DNA of 64,000 bases from Falsochrobactrum shanghaiense (GCF_003149535.1 NZ_QGDB01000001.1:372001-436000), one strand, 5' to 3'; positions 8,324 to 19,880 are shown, counted from the first letter of the stretch. Notes: generated from the letters alone by a model not told the origin. Numbers and translations are program-made.

Positions 8324-11056
8324 TTATCCTCTCCCCGCCAGTTCCTTTAGCCTGTAAACAAGCTCCAGCGCCTCGCGCGGGGTCAGCTCATCCGGGCTGA
8401 TGGCAGAAACGGCCTCGGCCAGTTCACTGTCTTTGGCAGATATTTGTGCCTTTGGCTTTTCCTGCTGAAGCACGACCGAAAACAGCGGCAGATCATCAAT
8501 CAGCTTGTCGGCCTTGCCCGATGTTTCGCCCGCTTCAAGCTGATGCAGCACATCGCGGGCGCGATTGACGACCGCTTCCGGCAGACCCGCAAGCCGCGCC
8601 ACCTGTACGCCATAGGAACGGTCGGCAGCACCCTTTGCCACTTCATGCAGGAAGACGACATCATTGTCCCATTCCTTGACGCGCATGGTGACGTTGAACA
8701 GCCGTTCGAGCTTTTCCGAAAGTGCCGTCATCTCATGAAAATGGGTCGCGAAAAGCGCGCGGCAGCGGTTCTTTTCATGCAGATATTCGACCGCTGCCCA
8801 GGCGATGGAAAGCCCGTCGAACGTCGCCGTGCCACGCCCGATCTCATCGAGGATCACCAGCGAGCGCTCGCCAGCCTGATTGAGAATCGCCGCCGTTTCC
8901 ACCATTTCGACCATGAAGGTGGAGCGCCCGCGCGCCAGATCGTCGGATGCGCCGACGCGGCTGAACAGCCGATCCACGACCCCGATATGAGCCGAATCCG
9001 CAGGCACGTAGGAACCCATCTGCGCGAGAATGGCGATCAGCGCATTCTGGCGCAGGAAGGTCGATTTACCGCCCATATTCGGACCCGTCAAAAGCCAGAT
9101 GGCGCCATTGCCACTGCTTTCCTGCGGAGAAAGATCGCAATCATTGGCCACGAACGGATTGGCCGCCTGACGGCGCAATGCTTGTTCCACCACCGGGTGG
9201 CGACCGGCAACAATATTGAAAGAAAGGCTGTCATCGACGGTTGGGCGGCAATAGGACTGCTCATCCGCCAGAACCGCCAATGCCGCCGAAACGTCGAAAA
9301 TGCCCAATGCCGCCGCAGCGGCACGAATGCTGTCGGCATGAGAAACGGCTTCGGCGGTCAGTTCCTCGAAAATGGCAAGCTCGATGGATAGGGCACGATC
9401 GGCGGCGTTGGCGATCTTGCTTTCGAGTTCCGCCAGTTCGGTGGTCGTGAAGCGCATGGCATTGGCCATGGTCTGGCGATGGATGAAACGGCTTTTGGCC
9501 GCATCCGTATCGGTCATCGCAGCGGAATTATTGGCTGTGACCTCGATGAAATAGCCAAGCACATTATTGTGCTTGATCTTCAGCGATTTGATGCCGGTTT
9601 CCTCGATATAATCGGCCTGCAAACCGGCAATCACCCGGCGCGACTGGTCGCGCAGCGCGCGCATCTCGTCAAGCTCGGCATTATAGCCCGCGCGCACGAA
9701 ACCGCCGTCGCGCTTTAAAAGCGGCAATTCATCGGCCAGCGCACGGTCGAGATGGGCGGTGAAGATCGCGGGCAGCGCACTGATGGCATCGCGGGCGCGG
9801 GCCAGTTCGTCAGGCAATAGCGCGCTTTGCAGCAGCTTGACGACGAGCTGCGCCGCCTCGAAGCCGCGCGCGAGACCGCCCAGATCGCGCGGACCGCCGC
9901 GCCCGACCGCGAGCCGCGACAGGGCGCGCGGCATATCGGGTACGCCCTTGAGTTCAAGCCGCAAGGCTTCGCAGAGCGATTGCTCGCTCAGGAACCACGA
10001 AACGGAATCAAGCCGCAAGGCGATTGCCCTGGGGTCGGTCAGCGGCGCGGTCAGGCGTTCGGCCAGCAACCGCGCGCCGCCGCCCGTCACCGTGCGATCC
10101 ACCGCTTTCAGCAGGCTGCCATCGCGGTTGCCCGACATGGTGCGGGCTAGCTCCAGACTGGCGCGGGTGGCGGGATCGATGAAAAGAGTGCCGCCCTCAT
10201 GCTCGCGTTCGGGACGCATCAAGGGCGGACGCTCGGAAATCTGCGTCTTTTCGATATAGGCGATCGCCCCGGCAATCGCCGAGAGTTCAGAGCGACTGAA
10301 CTGGCCAAAACCATCGAGCGTTGCGACGTCGAAGTAGCGCTGGATGCGCGTTTGAGCGGCTGCGCTATCGAAAAGCGTCGCCGGTTGCGGCATGACCGCC
10401 TTGCCGACCAGATCAAAGACCGGCTTTAACGCGGCATCGTGAAACGCCGTATCCGCCACGATCAGTTCACTGGGATCGACGCGCATTATATCGGCAAAAA
10501 GCCGATCCGGCTCCGTTTCGGCAACCCGGAAGGTTCCGGTCGAAATATCGATCCACGCCAGAGCCAGCGCGCCATCGCCCTTGTTGCGACCGAGCGCCAT
10601 CAGAAAATTGGCTTCCGACGGATCGAGCAGTTTTTCCTCGGTGAGTGTGCCGGGCGTCACCAAACGGATCACATCGCGCTTCACCACCGATTTGGAGCCG
10701 CGCTTCTTTGCTTCCGCGGGGTCTTCCACCTGTTCGCACACCGCAACGCGATAGCCTTTGGCGATCAGTTTTTGCAGATAATCGTCAGCGGCATGAACGG
10801 GCACGCCGCACATGGGAATATCTTCGCCCAGATGCTTGCCGCGTTTGGTCAGCGTGATGCCCAGCGCCCTTGACGCTTCCACCGCATCATCGAAAAACAA
10901 TTCGTAAAAATCGCCCATGCGGTAGAAGAGCAGCGAATCAACATTCGCCGCTTTAATCTCGATATATTGCTCCATCATGGGGGTGAGACGGACAACCGCT
11001 GCCGCAGCAGGATTTTCTTCCGCTTCCGGCTTGTCTTCGCTGGCCTTCACTTCCAT
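8324..11056 (-). CDS. mutS: DNA mismatch repair protein MutS
   Basis: Mismatch-recognition ATPase. The 910-residue product contains the mismatch-binding Phe-X-Glu in [12 protein letters not shown] (near residue 40), the connector, lever and clamp domains, and the C-terminal ATPase with Walker [11 protein letters not shown], Walker [11 protein letters not shown] and the downstream [11 protein letters not shown] and FATHFHEMT. The chosen ATG (11056) follows an AAGG ribosome site by about 9 bp and gives the usual length; an ATG two codons earlier (11062) and a longer frame to 11092 are less likely. The C-terminal region ([16 protein letters not shown]) is the beta-clamp/tetramer end of the family. 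Divergent from the malic enzyme gene. Confidence 0.96.
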   Translation of the reverse strand: MEVKASEDKPEAEENPAAAAVVRLTPMMEQYIEIKAANVDSLLFYRMGDFYELFFDDAVEASRALGITLTKRGKHLGEDIPMCGVPVHAADDYLQKLIAKGYRVAVCEQVEDPAEAKKRGSKSVVKRDVIRLVTPGTLTEEKLLDPSEANFLMALGRNKGDGALALAWIDISTGTFRVAETEPDRLFADIMRVDPSELIVADTAFHDAALKPVFDLVGKAVMPQPATLFDSAAAQTRIQRYFDVATLDGFGQFSRSELSAIAGAIAYIEKTQISERPPLMRPEREHEGGTLFIDPATRASLELARTMSGNRDGSLLKAVDRTVTGGGARLLAERLTAPLTDPRAIALRLDSVSWFLSEQSLCEALRLELKGVPDMPRALSRLAVGRGGPRDLGGLARGFEAAQLVVKLLQSALLPDELARARDAISALPAIFTAHLDRALADELPLLKRDGGFVRAGYNAELDEMRALRDQSRRVIAGLQADYIEETGIKSLKIKHNNVLGYFIEVTANNSAAMTDTDAAKSRFIHRQTMANAMRFTTTELAELESKIANAADRALSIELAIFEELTAEAVSHADSIRAAAAALGIFDVSAALAVLADEQSYCRPTVDDSLSFNIVAGRHPVVEQALRRQAANPFVANDCDLSPQESSGNGAIWLLTGPNMGGKSTFLRQNALIAILAQMGSYVPADSAHIGVVDRLFSRVGASDDLARGRSTFMVEMVETAAILNQAGERSLVILDEIGRGTATFDGLSIAWAAVEYLHEKNRCRALFATHFHEMTALSEKLERLFNVTMRVKEWDNDVVFLHEVAKGAADRSYGVQVARLAGLPEAVVNRARDVLHQLEAGETSGKADKLIDDLPLFSVVLQQEKPKAQISAKDSELAEAVSAISPDELTPREALELVYRLKELAGRG

Positions 11057-11213
11057 GGGCATAAACCTTCGTTTGTTGCGCACTCTTGGCACTCAAAGTC
11101 ATAAAATTTCGTATTTCACCATGTTGGAAGGAATACCTATTCGATTCAGCCCTGTTTACACGGTGGCTGACTGGCGCTATCGAATTTCTTCCACAGAGGA
11201 ACCGGGAGGGAAC

Positions 11214-13508
11214 ATGCCAGCCTCGAAGCCGAAGGGCAACACGCCAGAACGCACACCCACAGCAAGCGAGAAAGAAGCGCTCGACTTTCACGCGCAAGGC
11301 CGTCCCGGCAAGCTGGAAATCAATCCGACCAAGCCGATGACCACGCAGCGCGATCTCTCGCTTGCCTATTCACCCGGCGTCGCCGTGCCGGTCAAGGCCA
11401 TCGCCGAAGATGCCGCGCGGGCCTATGATTATACATCCAAGGGCAATCTTGTCGCCGTCATTTCCAATGGTACTGCCATTCTGGGCCTCGGCAATCTGGG
11501 GGCACTGGCTTCCAAGCCGGTCATGGAGGGCAAGGCGGTGCTTTTCAAGCGCTTTGCGGATGTCGATTCCATCGATCTTGAAATCGACACGACGGATATT
11601 GATGCCTTTATCAATGCGGTACGCTATCTCGGACCATCTTTTGGCGGCATCAATCTGGAAGACATCAAGGCCCCCGATTGCTTCATCATCGAGCAGCGCC
11701 TGCGCGAATTGATGGATATTCCGGTTTTCCACGACGACCAGCATGGCACCGCGATCATCGCCGCAGCCGGCATGATCAACGCGCTGCATCTGACGGGCCG
11801 CGACATCAAGACGACCAAACTCGTCTGCAATGGCGCGGGCTCGGCGGGCATTGCCTGTATCGAACTCGTCAAGGCGATGGGTTTTCCCAGCGAGAACGTC
11901 ACGCTCTGCGACACCAAGGGCGTGGTCTATCAGGGACGTGAAGAAGGCATGAACCAGTGGAAGTCGGCGCATGCCATCAAGACCGACAAGCGCTCGCTGG
12001 CCGACGCCATGAAGGATGCCGATATTTTCTTCGGCGTTTCGGCCAAGGGCGCGCTGACCAAGGACATGGTGCGCTCCATGGCGCCCAATCCGATCATTTT
12101 CGCCATGGCCAATCCGGACCCGGAAGTCACGCCGGAAGATGTCGCAGAGGTGCGCGATGACGCCATCGTCGCCACCGGCCGTTCGGACTATCCGAATCAG
12201 GTCAATAATGTGCTCGGCTTTCCCTATATTTTCCGTGGCGCGCTCGATGTGCGCGCAACCACAATCAACGATGCGATGAAGATCGCCGCCGTCAATGCGC
12301 TGGCCGAACTTGCCCGCGAAGATGTGCCGGACGATGTGGTCGCCGCCTATCAAGGGAGCCGTCCGCGCTTCGGCCCCAATTACATCATTCCGGTGCCGTT
12401 CGATCCGCGCCTGCTTGCGACCGTTTCGGCAGCCGTCGCCAAGGCTGCGATGGAATCGGGCGTTGCCGGACGGGCAATAACCGATCTTGAAGCCTATAAG
12501 CGCGAATTGCTGGCGCGGCGCGATCCGATCGCCTCGACGCTGCGCGGCATTTACGAGCGCGTGCGCCGCCAGCCAAAGCGCATCGTCTTTGCGGAAGGCG
12601 AAGAAGAGCAGGTCATGCGCGCCGCCGTCTCCTACGTCAATCAGGGGCTTGGCACGGCCATTCTGGTTGGCCGCGAGGAGCGTGTCGCGGAAACCGCAAA
12701 GGCGGCGGGGCTGGACCTTTCGCGCCCCGGCATCGAAATCATCAATGCCCGCCTTTCCAAGCGCAATTCGGCCTATGCCGATTACCTCTATGAGAAATTG
12801 CAGCGCAAGGGCTATATGGCGCGCGACTGCCACCGGCTCATCAACAATGACCGCAACCATTTTGCAGCCTGCATGGTGGCGCTTGGCGACGCTGACGGCA
12901 TGGTGACGGGCGTGACCCGCAATTACGCGACCGGGCTTGACGATGTGCGCCGGGTGATCGATTCAAAACCCGGCCACCGCGTGGTGGGCGTGTCGATCGC
13001 GCTTTGCCGCGGGCGCACGGTCTTCATCGCCGATACCGCCGTGCATGAAATGCCCACACCGCAAGAACTTGCCGATATTGCCGTGGAAGCCGCCAGCATG
13101 GCGCGGCGCATGGGATATGAGCCGCGTGTGGCGCTGACGGCATTTTCGACCTTCGGCCATATGGGCGGCGAACGCTCGGCGCGTATTCAGGAAGCGGTGC
13201 GCATTCTGGCAACCCGTCATGTCGATTTCGAATTCGACGGCGAAATGAGCGCGGATGTGGCGCTCAATCCCAAGCTGATGGAGCAATATCCCTTCATTCG
13301 CCTGTCGGGTCCGGCCAATGTGATCGTCACGCCTGACAATCATTCAGCTTCGATTGCCGCCGACATGCTTCAGGAACTGGGTGGTGCGACCATTATCGGG
13401 CCATTGCTGGTCGGCCTCGACAAGCCCGCGCAGATTATCACCATCGGCGCGAAGGATTCCGACATCGTCAATATGGCGGCGATCACCGCCTATAACGCCA
13501 CCAATTGA
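11214..13508 (+). CDS. maeB: NADP-type malic enzyme with C-terminal phosphotransacetylase-like domain
   Basis: Oxidative decarboxylation of malate to pyruvate with NAD(P)H. The 764-residue product has the malic domain (AYSPGVAVP, then catalytic Lys region in GLGNLGALASKPVMEGK), metal-binding VFHDDQHGTA, and the nucleotide-binding fold NGAGSAGIACIELV. These are followed from about residue 440 by a domain of the phosphate acetyl/butyryl transferase family (RIVFAEGEEEQVMRA, MVTGVTRNYA). In the MaeB class that tail is regulatory (acetyl-CoA sensing) rather than catalytic. The frame is open 79 codons upstream, but ATG 11214 follows GGGAGGG and is the clear start. A hairpin terminator follows. Confidence 0.95.
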   Translation: MPASKPKGNTPERTPTASEKEALDFHAQGRPGKLEINPTKPMTTQRDLSLAYSPGVAVPVKAIAEDAARAYDYTSKGNLVAVISNGTAILGLGNLGALASKPVMEGKAVLFKRFADVDSIDLEIDTTDIDAFINAVRYLGPSFGGINLEDIKAPDCFIIEQRLRELMDIPVFHDDQHGTAIIAAAGMINALHLTGRDIKTTKLVCNGAGSAGIACIELVKAMGFPSENVTLCDTKGVVYQGREEGMNQWKSAHAIKTDKRSLADAMKDADIFFGVSAKGALTKDMVRSMAPNPIIFAMANPDPEVTPEDVAEVRDDAIVATGRSDYPNQVNNVLGFPYIFRGALDVRATTINDAMKIAAVNALAELAREDVPDDVVAAYQGSRPRFGPNYIIPVPFDPRLLATVSAAVAKAAMESGVAGRAITDLEAYKRELLARRDPIASTLRGIYERVRRQPKRIVFAEGEEEQVMRAAVSYVNQGLGTAILVGREERVAETAKAAGLDLSRPGIEIINARLSKRNSAYADYLYEKLQRKGYMARDCHRLINNDRNHFAACMVALGDADGMVTGVTRNYATGLDDVRRVIDSKPGHRVVGVSIALCRGRTVFIADTAVHEMPTPQELADIAVEAASMARRMGYEPRVALTAFSTFGHMGGERSARIQEAVRILATRHVDFEFDGEMSADVALNPKLMEQYPFIRLSGPANVIVTPDNHSASIAADMLQELGGATIIGPLLVGLDKPAQIITIGAKDSDIVNMAAITAYNATN

Positions 13509-13527
13509 CCTGCGTTCATTACCCGCG

Positions 13528-13554
13528 AAAGGCCGGATCAGAGTCCGGCCTTTT
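13528..13554 (+). terminator. Rho-independent terminator after the malic enzyme gene
   Basis: Stem AAAGGCCGGA (13528-13537), loop TCAGAG, TCCGGCCTTT (13544-13553) then T. Located 20 bp after the stop codon. Its 3' arm begins a small tandem repeat (13547-13582). Confidence 0.8.
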
Positions 13555-13582
13555 GCCCCGGCCTTCTGCCCCGGCCTTTTGC
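13547..13582. repeat. 13-bp tandem repeat, 2.8 copies
   Basis: GGCCTTTTGCCCC (13547-13559), GGCCTTCTGCCCC (13560-13572) and GGCCTTTTGC (13573-13582) run head to tail out of the terminator arm, which looks like slippage duplication of the terminator end. Confidence 0.85.
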
Positions 13583-13671
13583 ATTGGGATGTTCACCCAA
13601 TTTAAAAGCAGTTATAGGATAGTCCCTGTCATCGTCAGTCCTTTTCCCTGAAAGACGGGCCTGCTAGCCGT

Positions 13672-16476
13672 ATGAGCGCACACGACCTGAAGCTGGATGA
13701 GATCGTCAATGCGGAGGCGCTGCGCCGCAAGCTGCATGAACTCGCCGATGCGACGGATGAGAGCTATACGAGCGCACCCGCCCGCAAGGTCGTGCTGCAA
13801 GCGCTCAAGGATGCGCTTACACGCGGTCGCGCCAATGCGGAAACCATGCTGATGAAAGATGGCGGCGGCACGCTTTGCGCGCGGCGGCTGTCCTATCTTA
13901 TGGATTCCATCATCGGCGCGCTGTTCGATTTTGCGACCACCAGAGCCTACCCGATGGTCAATCCGTCGAAAGCCGAGAATATGGCGATTGTGGCGGTCGG
14001 CGGCTATGGGCGCCGCGGGCTTGCGCCCGGTTCCGACATCGACCTGCTTTTTCTGCTGCCCTACAAGCAGACCCCATGGGGCGAGCAGGTGGTCGAATAT
14101 ATGCTCTATATGCTCTGGGACATGGGGCTGAAAGTCGGCCATTCGACCCGCAGCATCAATGAATGCATCTTTCTCTCACAAGAAGACATGACGATCCGCA
14201 CCGCGATGCTGGATGCGCGTTTCATCATCGGCAACCGCAAGTTGTTTCAGTCGCTGGTCAGTCGTTTCGATGAAGAAGTGGTCAAGGATACCGGCCCGGA
14301 ATTCATTCAGGCCAAGCTTGCCGAGCGCGACCTGCGCCACCGCAAGGCCGGTGAAAGCCGCTATCTGGTGGAGCCGAATGTCAAGGAAGGCAAGGGCGGG
14401 CAGCGCGACCTGCATACGCTCTACTGGATCGCCAAATATTTTTATCGCGTCAAAAGCAGGGAAGAACTCATCAAGCTGGGCGTGCTGTCGCGTGCGGAAC
14501 TGAAGCTTTTCAACAAGGCGGAGGATTTTCTGTGGGCCGTGCGCTGCCACATGCATTTTGCGACCCTGAAGGCCGAAGAGCGGCTTTCCTTCGACATTCA
14601 GCCGGAAATCGCGCAGCGGCTGGGCTATACGGCGCATCCGGGCCAGAACCATGTCGAGCGCTTCATGAAGCATTATTTCCTTGTGACAAAGGATGTGGGC
14701 GACCTGACCCGCATTCTCAGTGCAGCACTTGAGGAGCAGCAGGCCAAGCATGTACCCGGCTTCAACCGCATCTTCCTCACCTTCTCGCACCGCAAGCGCC
14801 GTCTTTCAGGCAGTCGCGATTTTGTTTCCGAAAATCATCGCATCAATATCGCCGCGCCCGATGTGTTTAAAAAAGATCCGGTCAATATCATCCGCATCTT
14901 TCAACTGGCCGACAAGCATGGGCTGGAATTTCATCCCGAAGCCATGCAGCAGCTTACCCGCTCGCTCAAGCTCATCAATGCCGAATTGCGCGAGAATGCC
15001 ACGGCGAACCGGCTTTTTCTGGAGGTTCTGACCTCGCCGCGCAATCCCGAACTGATTTTGCGCCGCATGAATGAATCGGGCGTATTGGGCAAGTTCATCC
15101 CGGATTTCGGCAAGATCGTCGCCATGATGCAGTTCAACATGTACCACCATTATACGGTGGACGAACATCTGCTGCGCTGCATCGGCATCCTGTCGGAAAT
15201 CGAGCATGGCGAGCTCGAAAACGAGCATCCGCTCTCCAACCAGATCATCACCACCATCAAACGGGACCGCAACCTGCTTTATGTGGCGCTGCTCCTGCAT
15301 GACATCGCCAAGGGACGACCCGAAGACCATTCCATGGCCGGTGCGCGCATTGCCCGCAGGCTCTGCCCGCGCTTCGGCCTGTCGGCGTCGGAGACGGATA
15401 CCGTCGAATGGCTGGTGCGCGAACATCTGACCATGAGCATGGTGGCGCAATCGCGCGATCTCAATGATCGCAAGACGATCATCAATTTCGCCGATATTGT
15501 GCAGACCACGGAGCGGCTCAAGCTCCTGCTTATCCTCACCGTATGCGACATCAAGGCGGTCGGTCCCGGCGTATGGAACGGCTGGAAGGGGCAGCTCCTG
15601 CGCACGCTTTATTATGAAACCGAACTGCTTCTCACCGGAGGGTTTTCGAAACTTCCGCGTGTCGATCGCGGGCGGCAGGCACGCGCAGCACTGGCGCAAA
15701 GCCTCTCCGGCTGGCATGAAGACGAACGCAACGCCTATATCGGCCTGCACTACACCAATTATTTTCTCACCGTCAGCCTCGATGATCAGGTGCGGCATGC
15801 CAATTTCATCCGCGAGGCAGACCGTGCGGAGCGCGTGCTCGCGACAATGGCCAAGCCGCATACATTCGAGGCCGTCACCGAGATCACCGTGCTTGCGCCC
15901 GACCATCCGCGCCTGCTTTCCATCATCACGGGGGCCTGTGCGGCTGCGGGCGGGAACATCGTCGATGCGCAGATATTCACCACCCGCGACGGACGCGCGC
16001 TCGACACGATCCTCATCAATCGCGAATTCGATACCGATGAAGACGAGCGCAGGCGCGCGGAGCGCGTCGGCAAGGTGATCGAGGACGTGCTTTCAGGCAA
16101 GGCGCATCTGCCCGACGTGCTTGCAAGACGGACGAAATCGAAACGCGCTGCGAAAGCCTTCAAGGTCGAGCCGCGCGTCGAGATCAACAACACGCTTTCC
16201 GACAAATTTACAGTCATTGAAGTCGAAGGCCTTGACCGGCCCGGCCTTTTGTCCGAACTGACCGGCCTTATTTCCGATCTTTCGCTGGATATTGCTTCGG
16301 CGCACATCACCACATTCGGAGAGAAGGTGATCGACAGTTTTTATGTCACCGATCTGGTGGGCCACAAGATTTCAAACGCCAACCGGCAGGGCAATATAAG
16401 GCGCAAGCTGCTTGCCGTTCTTGGCGGCGAGAGCAATGCGAAGACAAATGGACGCTCGCCGCAGGCCGCAATATAG
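13672..16476 (+). CDS. glnD: Bifunctional [protein-PII] uridylyltransferase / uridylyl-removing enzyme
   Basis: Nitrogen-status sensor that uridylylates PII proteins when glutamine is low and de-uridylylates them when it is high. The 934-residue product shows four parts in order: nucleotidyltransferase domain with [19 protein letters not shown] (about 110-128), the GlnD-specific linker, the HD hydrolase domain with [13 protein letters not shown] (about 540), and two C-terminal ACT domains starting near 738 ([15 protein letters not shown]) and 847 ([15 protein letters not shown]) that bind glutamine. Catalytic residues of both activities are present. The following murJ and trpS genes are the common rhizobial neighbours. 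A longer upstream start is not supported. Confidence 0.96.
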   Translation: MSAHDLKLDEIVNAEALRRKLHELADATDESYTSAPARKVVLQALKDALTRGRANAETMLMKDGGGTLCARRLSYLMDSIIGALFDFATTRAYPMVNPSKAENMAIVAVGGYGRRGLAPGSDIDLLFLLPYKQTPWGEQVVEYMLYMLWDMGLKVGHSTRSINECIFLSQEDMTIRTAMLDARFIIGNRKLFQSLVSRFDEEVVKDTGPEFIQAKLAERDLRHRKAGESRYLVEPNVKEGKGGQRDLHTLYWIAKYFYRVKSREELIKLGVLSRAELKLFNKAEDFLWAVRCHMHFATLKAEERLSFDIQPEIAQRLGYTAHPGQNHVERFMKHYFLVTKDVGDLTRILSAALEEQQAKHVPGFNRIFLTFSHRKRRLSGSRDFVSENHRINIAAPDVFKKDPVNIIRIFQLADKHGLEFHPEAMQQLTRSLKLINAELRENATANRLFLEVLTSPRNPELILRRMNESGVLGKFIPDFGKIVAMMQFNMYHHYTVDEHLLRCIGILSEIEHGELENEHPLSNQIITTIKRDRNLLYVALLLHDIAKGRPEDHSMAGARIARRLCPRFGLSASETDTVEWLVREHLTMSMVAQSRDLNDRKTIINFADIVQTTERLKLLLILTVCDIKAVGPGVWNGWKGQLLRTLYYETELLLTGGFSKLPRVDRGRQARAALAQSLSGWHEDERNAYIGLHYTNYFLTVSLDDQVRHANFIREADRAERVLATMAKPHTFEAVTEITVLAPDHPRLLSIITGACAAAGGNIVDAQIFTTRDGRALDTILINREFDTDEDERRRAERVGKVIEDVLSGKAHLPDVLARRTKSKRAAKAFKVEPRVEINNTLSDKFTVIEVEGLDRPGLLSELTGLISDLSLDIASAHITTFGEKVIDSFYVTDLVGHKISNANRQGNIRRKLLAVLGGESNAKTNGRSPQAAI

Positions 16477-16488
16477 GTTTTTCAATTC

Positions 16489-18078
16489 ATGAGTCTGGTC
16501 AAAAAATTCGCAACGGTTGCGTCGGGCACGCTGATGAGCCGCATATTCGGCTTCACCCGCGAGATGTTCATGGCCGCAGCCCTTGGCACCGGCCCGGTGG
16601 CCGACGCCTTCAATGCGGCCTTTCGGTTTCCCAATACTTTCCGCAGGCTCTTTGCCGAAGGCGCGTTCAATTCCGCCTTCGTGCCGCTTTTTGCCAAGGA
16701 AATCGAGCAGAACGGCATGGATGGCGCGCGCCGCTTCTCCGAGGAAGTGTTCGGCGTGCTGTTTACGGTGCTGCTCTTTCTCACCATCGCGATGGAGCTT
16801 TCGATGCCCTTCATCGTGCGCACGGTGATTGCTCCGGGCTTTGCTGATGATCCGGAAAAATTCGACAATACGGTGCGGCTGGCCATCATCATGTTTCCCT
16901 ATCTGGCCTGCATGTCGCTGGCGGCGATGATGGGGGGGATGCTCAATTCGCTGCATCGCTATTTTGCAGCGGCGATTGCCCCGGTCTTTCTCAATATCAT
17001 CCTGATCGGCGTTCTGGCCATTGCATGGTGGCAGGGTTATGACGCGCTTAGCGTCGGCTATGGCTTGTCATGGGGTGTCATGGCTGCGGGCCTCGTGCAA
17101 CTGGCAATCGTCTGGCTGGCAGTGCGCAATGCGGGCATTAAAATCGGCTTTCGCCGCCCGCGCCTGACATCGAATGTCAAAAGGCTGCTGGTGCTCGCTC
17201 TTCCCGCCGCCATTACCGGCGGCATCACGCAGATCAATCTGCTTATCAACACCAATATCGCATCGGGCATGGAAGGCGCGGTTTCCTCGCTCGTCTATGC
17301 CGACCGCATCTATCAATTGCCGCTTGGCGTGGTCGGTATTGCGGTGGCGACCGTGCTTTTGCCGGAACTCTCTCGCGCGCTGCGCGGCGGGCATATGCAG
17401 GAAGCATCCAACCTGCAAAACCGCTCGGTCGAATTCACGCTGTTTTTAACGCTTCCCGCCGCCGCAGCCCTGCTGGTCATGTCGGAACCCATTGTGCGGC
17501 TGCTGTTCGAGCGTGGCCAGTTCAGCGCCAGTTCGACGCTGGTGGTCGCCAGCATTCTGGCCATTTACGGTCTTGGCCTGCCCGCCTTCGTGCTCATCAA
17601 GGCTTTCATTCCGGGCTTTTTCGCCCGCGAGGATACCCGCACGCCGATGATTTTTGCAGCGATTTCCGTGGCCGTGAATATCTCGCTGGCGCTCACGCTG
17701 TTTCCGCGCATGGGGCCGACCGGCATCGCCATAGCGGAAATTGCCGCAGGCTGGGTCAATGCGGTGCTGCTTTTTGCAACATTGGTCCGGCGCGGCCATT
17801 GGGGGCGTGATATTGGGCTTCTCACCCGCATACCGCGCCTTGCCGTTGCCGCCGCCATCATGGCCGCTGCCATTTATTATGCGAGCGGATATTTTTCGCA
17901 CGAGCTTTCATCCGCTGTTTCGCTTGGCCTGCGCGCCATGACGCTTGCCTCCATCGTATTCGGAGCAATGATCGTCTATTTCGCGCTGGCCTTCGGCCTT
18001 GGCGGTGCCAATACGGCGATGATCCGGCGCAGCATCAAGCGGGGCGCTGCCAAAAAACAGCCCGAAGGAGAAGCGTGA
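16489..18078 (+). CDS. murJ: Lipid II flippase MurJ (MviN)
   Basis: Moves lipid-linked peptidoglycan precursor across the inner membrane. The 529-residue product is almost wholly hydrophobic, with about 14 predicted transmembrane helices. The family start (SLVKKFATVASGTLMSRIFGFTREM) and the conserved AFRFPNTFRRLFAEGAFNSAFVP are present, carrying the arginines and cavity charges known to matter in MurJ. Polytopic MATE/MVF superfamily. It begins 12 bp after glnD and is likely co-transcribed. The tail is short and basic (RRSIKRGAAKKQPEGEA). Confidence 0.95.
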   Translation: MSLVKKFATVASGTLMSRIFGFTREMFMAAALGTGPVADAFNAAFRFPNTFRRLFAEGAFNSAFVPLFAKEIEQNGMDGARRFSEEVFGVLFTVLLFLTIAMELSMPFIVRTVIAPGFADDPEKFDNTVRLAIIMFPYLACMSLAAMMGGMLNSLHRYFAAAIAPVFLNIILIGVLAIAWWQGYDALSVGYGLSWGVMAAGLVQLAIVWLAVRNAGIKIGFRRPRLTSNVKRLLVLALPAAITGGITQINLLINTNIASGMEGAVSSLVYADRIYQLPLGVVGIAVATVLLPELSRALRGGHMQEASNLQNRSVEFTLFLTLPAAAALLVMSEPIVRLLFERGQFSASSTLVVASILAIYGLGLPAFVLIKAFIPGFFAREDTRTPMIFAAISVAVNISLALTLFPRMGPTGIAIAEIAAGWVNAVLLFATLVRRGHWGRDIGLLTRIPRLAVAAAIMAAAIYYASGYFSHELSSAVSLGLRAMTLASIVFGAMIVYFALAFGLGGANTAMIRRSIKRGAAKKQPEGEA

Positions 18079-18174
18079 TTTGCCCTTGAAAGGCAGTCAT
18101 CCGTCTGCGAAAAGACCCGTGTTAAAAACACTCCCCGCTCTCCACCGGCGGGGCTAACTTTTCAGGAAAAAATC

Positions 18175-19242
18175 ATGAGCACGTTCAAACCGCTTGTCTT
18201 CTCCGGGGTTCAGCCGACCGGAAATCTTCACCTTGGCAATTATCTTGGTGCGATAAAGCGGTGGGTCGAGATTCAGGAAACGCAGGAGTGCATCTATTGC
18301 GTGGTCGATATGCATGCGCTGACCGTTTCGCCCGATCCGGCTGAACTGCTGCAATCCACCCGCGAAGTGGCCGCAGCCTTCCTTGCGGCGGGCATCGACG
18401 CCAAAAAGAGCATCGTCTTCAACCAGAGCCGCGTGAGGCAGCATGCGGAACTTGCATGGGTGTTCAACTGCGTGGCGCGTGTCGGCTGGATGAGCCGCAT
18501 GACGCAATTCAAGGACAAGGCAGGCAAGGATCGCGAAAACGCGTCGCTGGGCCTGTTTGCCTATCCAAGCCTGATGGCCGCTGACATCCTGCTTTATCGC
18601 GCAACCCATGTGCCGGTGGGCGACGACCAGAAGCAGCATCTGGAACTGACCCGCGACATCGCGCAGAAATTCAACAATGATTATTCCGACCGCATCGCAT
18701 CGCTGGGCATCGGCGTGGATATGCAGGTGGGCGACGAGCAGGTTTCGGGTTTCTTCCCGCTGACCGAGCCGGTGATTTCAGGGCCTGCCATGCGCATCAT
18801 GTCGCTGCGCGACGGCACCAAGAAAATGTCGAAATCCGACCCTTCGGACCTCTCGCGCATCAATCTGATCGATGATCAGGACACGATCACCAAAAAGATT
18901 CGCAAGGCCAAGACCGACTCGGACGGCCTGCCGTCGGATGTCGATGGACTTGAAGGCCGCCCGGAAGCGGACAATCTCGTCGGTATCTATGCGGCGCTTG
19001 CCTCGCGGTCGAAGGAAGAAATCCTCGGCGAATTCGGCGGACGGCAGTTCTCGGAATTCAAATCGGCGCTGGCCGATCTCGCTGTAGCGCAGCTCGCGCC
19101 GATCACGCAGGAAATGCGCCGTCTGGTGGCCGATCCGGCCTATATTGACAGCGTTCTGCGCGATGGCGGTGAACGTGCCGGTGTGATCGCCGAAGAGACG
19201 ATGCACCATGTGCGCGACATTATCGGCTGGCTGCAAGACTGA
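18175..19242 (+). CDS. trpS: Tryptophan--tRNA ligase
   Basis: Class I aminoacyl-tRNA synthetase that charges tRNA-Trp. The 355-residue product shows the HIGH-type motif as [10 protein letters not shown] (14-23) and the KMSKS motif exactly (KKMSKSDPS, about 217-225), plus [22 protein letters not shown] of the tryptophan pocket. Length fits bacterial TrpRS. The 96-bp spacer after murJ contains a small GC hairpin (18133-18153), so it may have its own promoter or be read through from murJ. Confidence 0.97.
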   Translation: MSTFKPLVFSGVQPTGNLHLGNYLGAIKRWVEIQETQECIYCVVDMHALTVSPDPAELLQSTREVAAAFLAAGIDAKKSIVFNQSRVRQHAELAWVFNCVARVGWMSRMTQFKDKAGKDRENASLGLFAYPSLMAADILLYRATHVPVGDDQKQHLELTRDIAQKFNNDYSDRIASLGIGVDMQVGDEQVSGFFPLTEPVISGPAMRIMSLRDGTKKMSKSDPSDLSRINLIDDQDTITKKIRKAKTDSDGLPSDVDGLEGRPEADNLVGIYAALASRSKEEILGEFGGRQFSEFKSALADLAVAQLAPITQEMRRLVADPAYIDSVLRDGGERAGVIAEETMHHVRDIIGWLQD

Positions 19243-19262
19243 ATCCAATTTCTGAAAATCAC

Positions 19263-19288
19263 GAGCTGCCCGCTTGCGGGCGGCTCTT
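19263..19288 (+). terminator. Hairpin terminator after trpS
   Basis: An 11-bp stem (one G-U pair) GAGCTGCCCGC / GCGGGCGGCTC with a TT loop at 19263-19286, followed by TTCTC. It starts 20 bp after the trpS stop. Confidence 0.6.
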
Positions 19289-19308
19289 CTCGGTGGCACA
19301 TTGCGCTC

Positions 19309-19797
19309 ATGGTATCAAAACGACTGAGCCGGGAAGCCGGACATAGACGCAAATTTCTGGCCGTAATCGACGAGACGCCCGAATGCGAGCGGGCCGTCGC
19401 CTATGCCGCGCGCCGAGCAAAAAATACCAATGGCGCATTGGTCATGCTTTTCGTGGTCGACAATTCCGACTTCCAGCAAATTCTGGGCGTCGGTGAAATC
19501 ATGCATCAGGAAGCCAATGAACGCGCGCGGGCGACGCTTGAAAAATTTGCCGCCAAGGCGCGCGAGCAGCAGGGCATAGAGCCTGAACTCATCATCCGCG
19601 AAGGCCGCACCAGCGAGGAACTGACGACCCTCATCGATGAAGATCAGGACATCGCCATTCTGGTTCTGGCCGCAGGCTCCGGCAAGGAAGGCCCCGGCCC
19701 ATTGGTGCAATCTCTCGCCGGACGCTCGCAATTCCAGATCCCTGTGACGGTGATCCCGGCAGGGCTGGCCGATGACGACATTGATGCCGTAACCTAA
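19309..19797 (+). CDS. Universal stress protein (UspA family)
   Basis: A 162-residue protein with a single Usp alpha/beta domain. The N-terminal strand is RRKFLAVIDETPECERAVAYA (about 13-33) with the conserved early Asp. The C-terminal region carries LVLAAGSGKEGPGPLVQSLAG, close to the G-2X-G-9X-G-S/T ATP-binding pattern of the ATP-binding Usp class, then IPVTVIPAG. Function beyond stress tolerance cannot be deduced. It stands between trpS and nfu on the same strand; the initiating ATG follows only a weak ribosome site. Confidence 0.85.
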   Translation: MVSKRLSREAGHRRKFLAVIDETPECERAVAYAARRAKNTNGALVMLFVVDNSDFQQILGVGEIMHQEANERARATLEKFAAKAREQQGIEPELIIREGRTSEELTTLIDEDQDIAILVLAAGSGKEGPGPLVQSLAGRSQFQIPVTVIPAGLADDDIDAVT

Positions 19798-19839
19798 GCA
19801 CCCTATATTGAGTGTAATCGAATTGCCTTCAGCGAGGTC

Positions 19840-19880
19840 TTGCTTCCTGCTGGACAGGCGTATATTAGAGATATTCTAAA
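19840..19880 (+). promoter_or_regulatory. Candidate promoter with Irr/ICE-like dyad upstream of nfu
   Basis: A perfect inverted repeat TTAGA-GATAT-TCTAA (19865-19879) stands 21 bp before the nfu ATG. It fits 12 of 14 fixed positions of the rhizobial iron control element TTTAGAA-N3-TTCTAAA. It overlaps a possible -10 (TATATT, 19861-19866) that pairs with a -35 TTGCTT (19840-19845) at a short 15-bp spacing. This placement would suit a repressor such as Irr. Confidence 0.5.

Noticed and set aside
18133..18153. CCCCGC/GCGGGG hairpin before trpS as a tryptophan attenuator or T-box
   Set aside because: Only a 6-bp stem with no leader peptide rich in Trp codons and no T-box consensus; T-boxes are rare in Proteobacteria.
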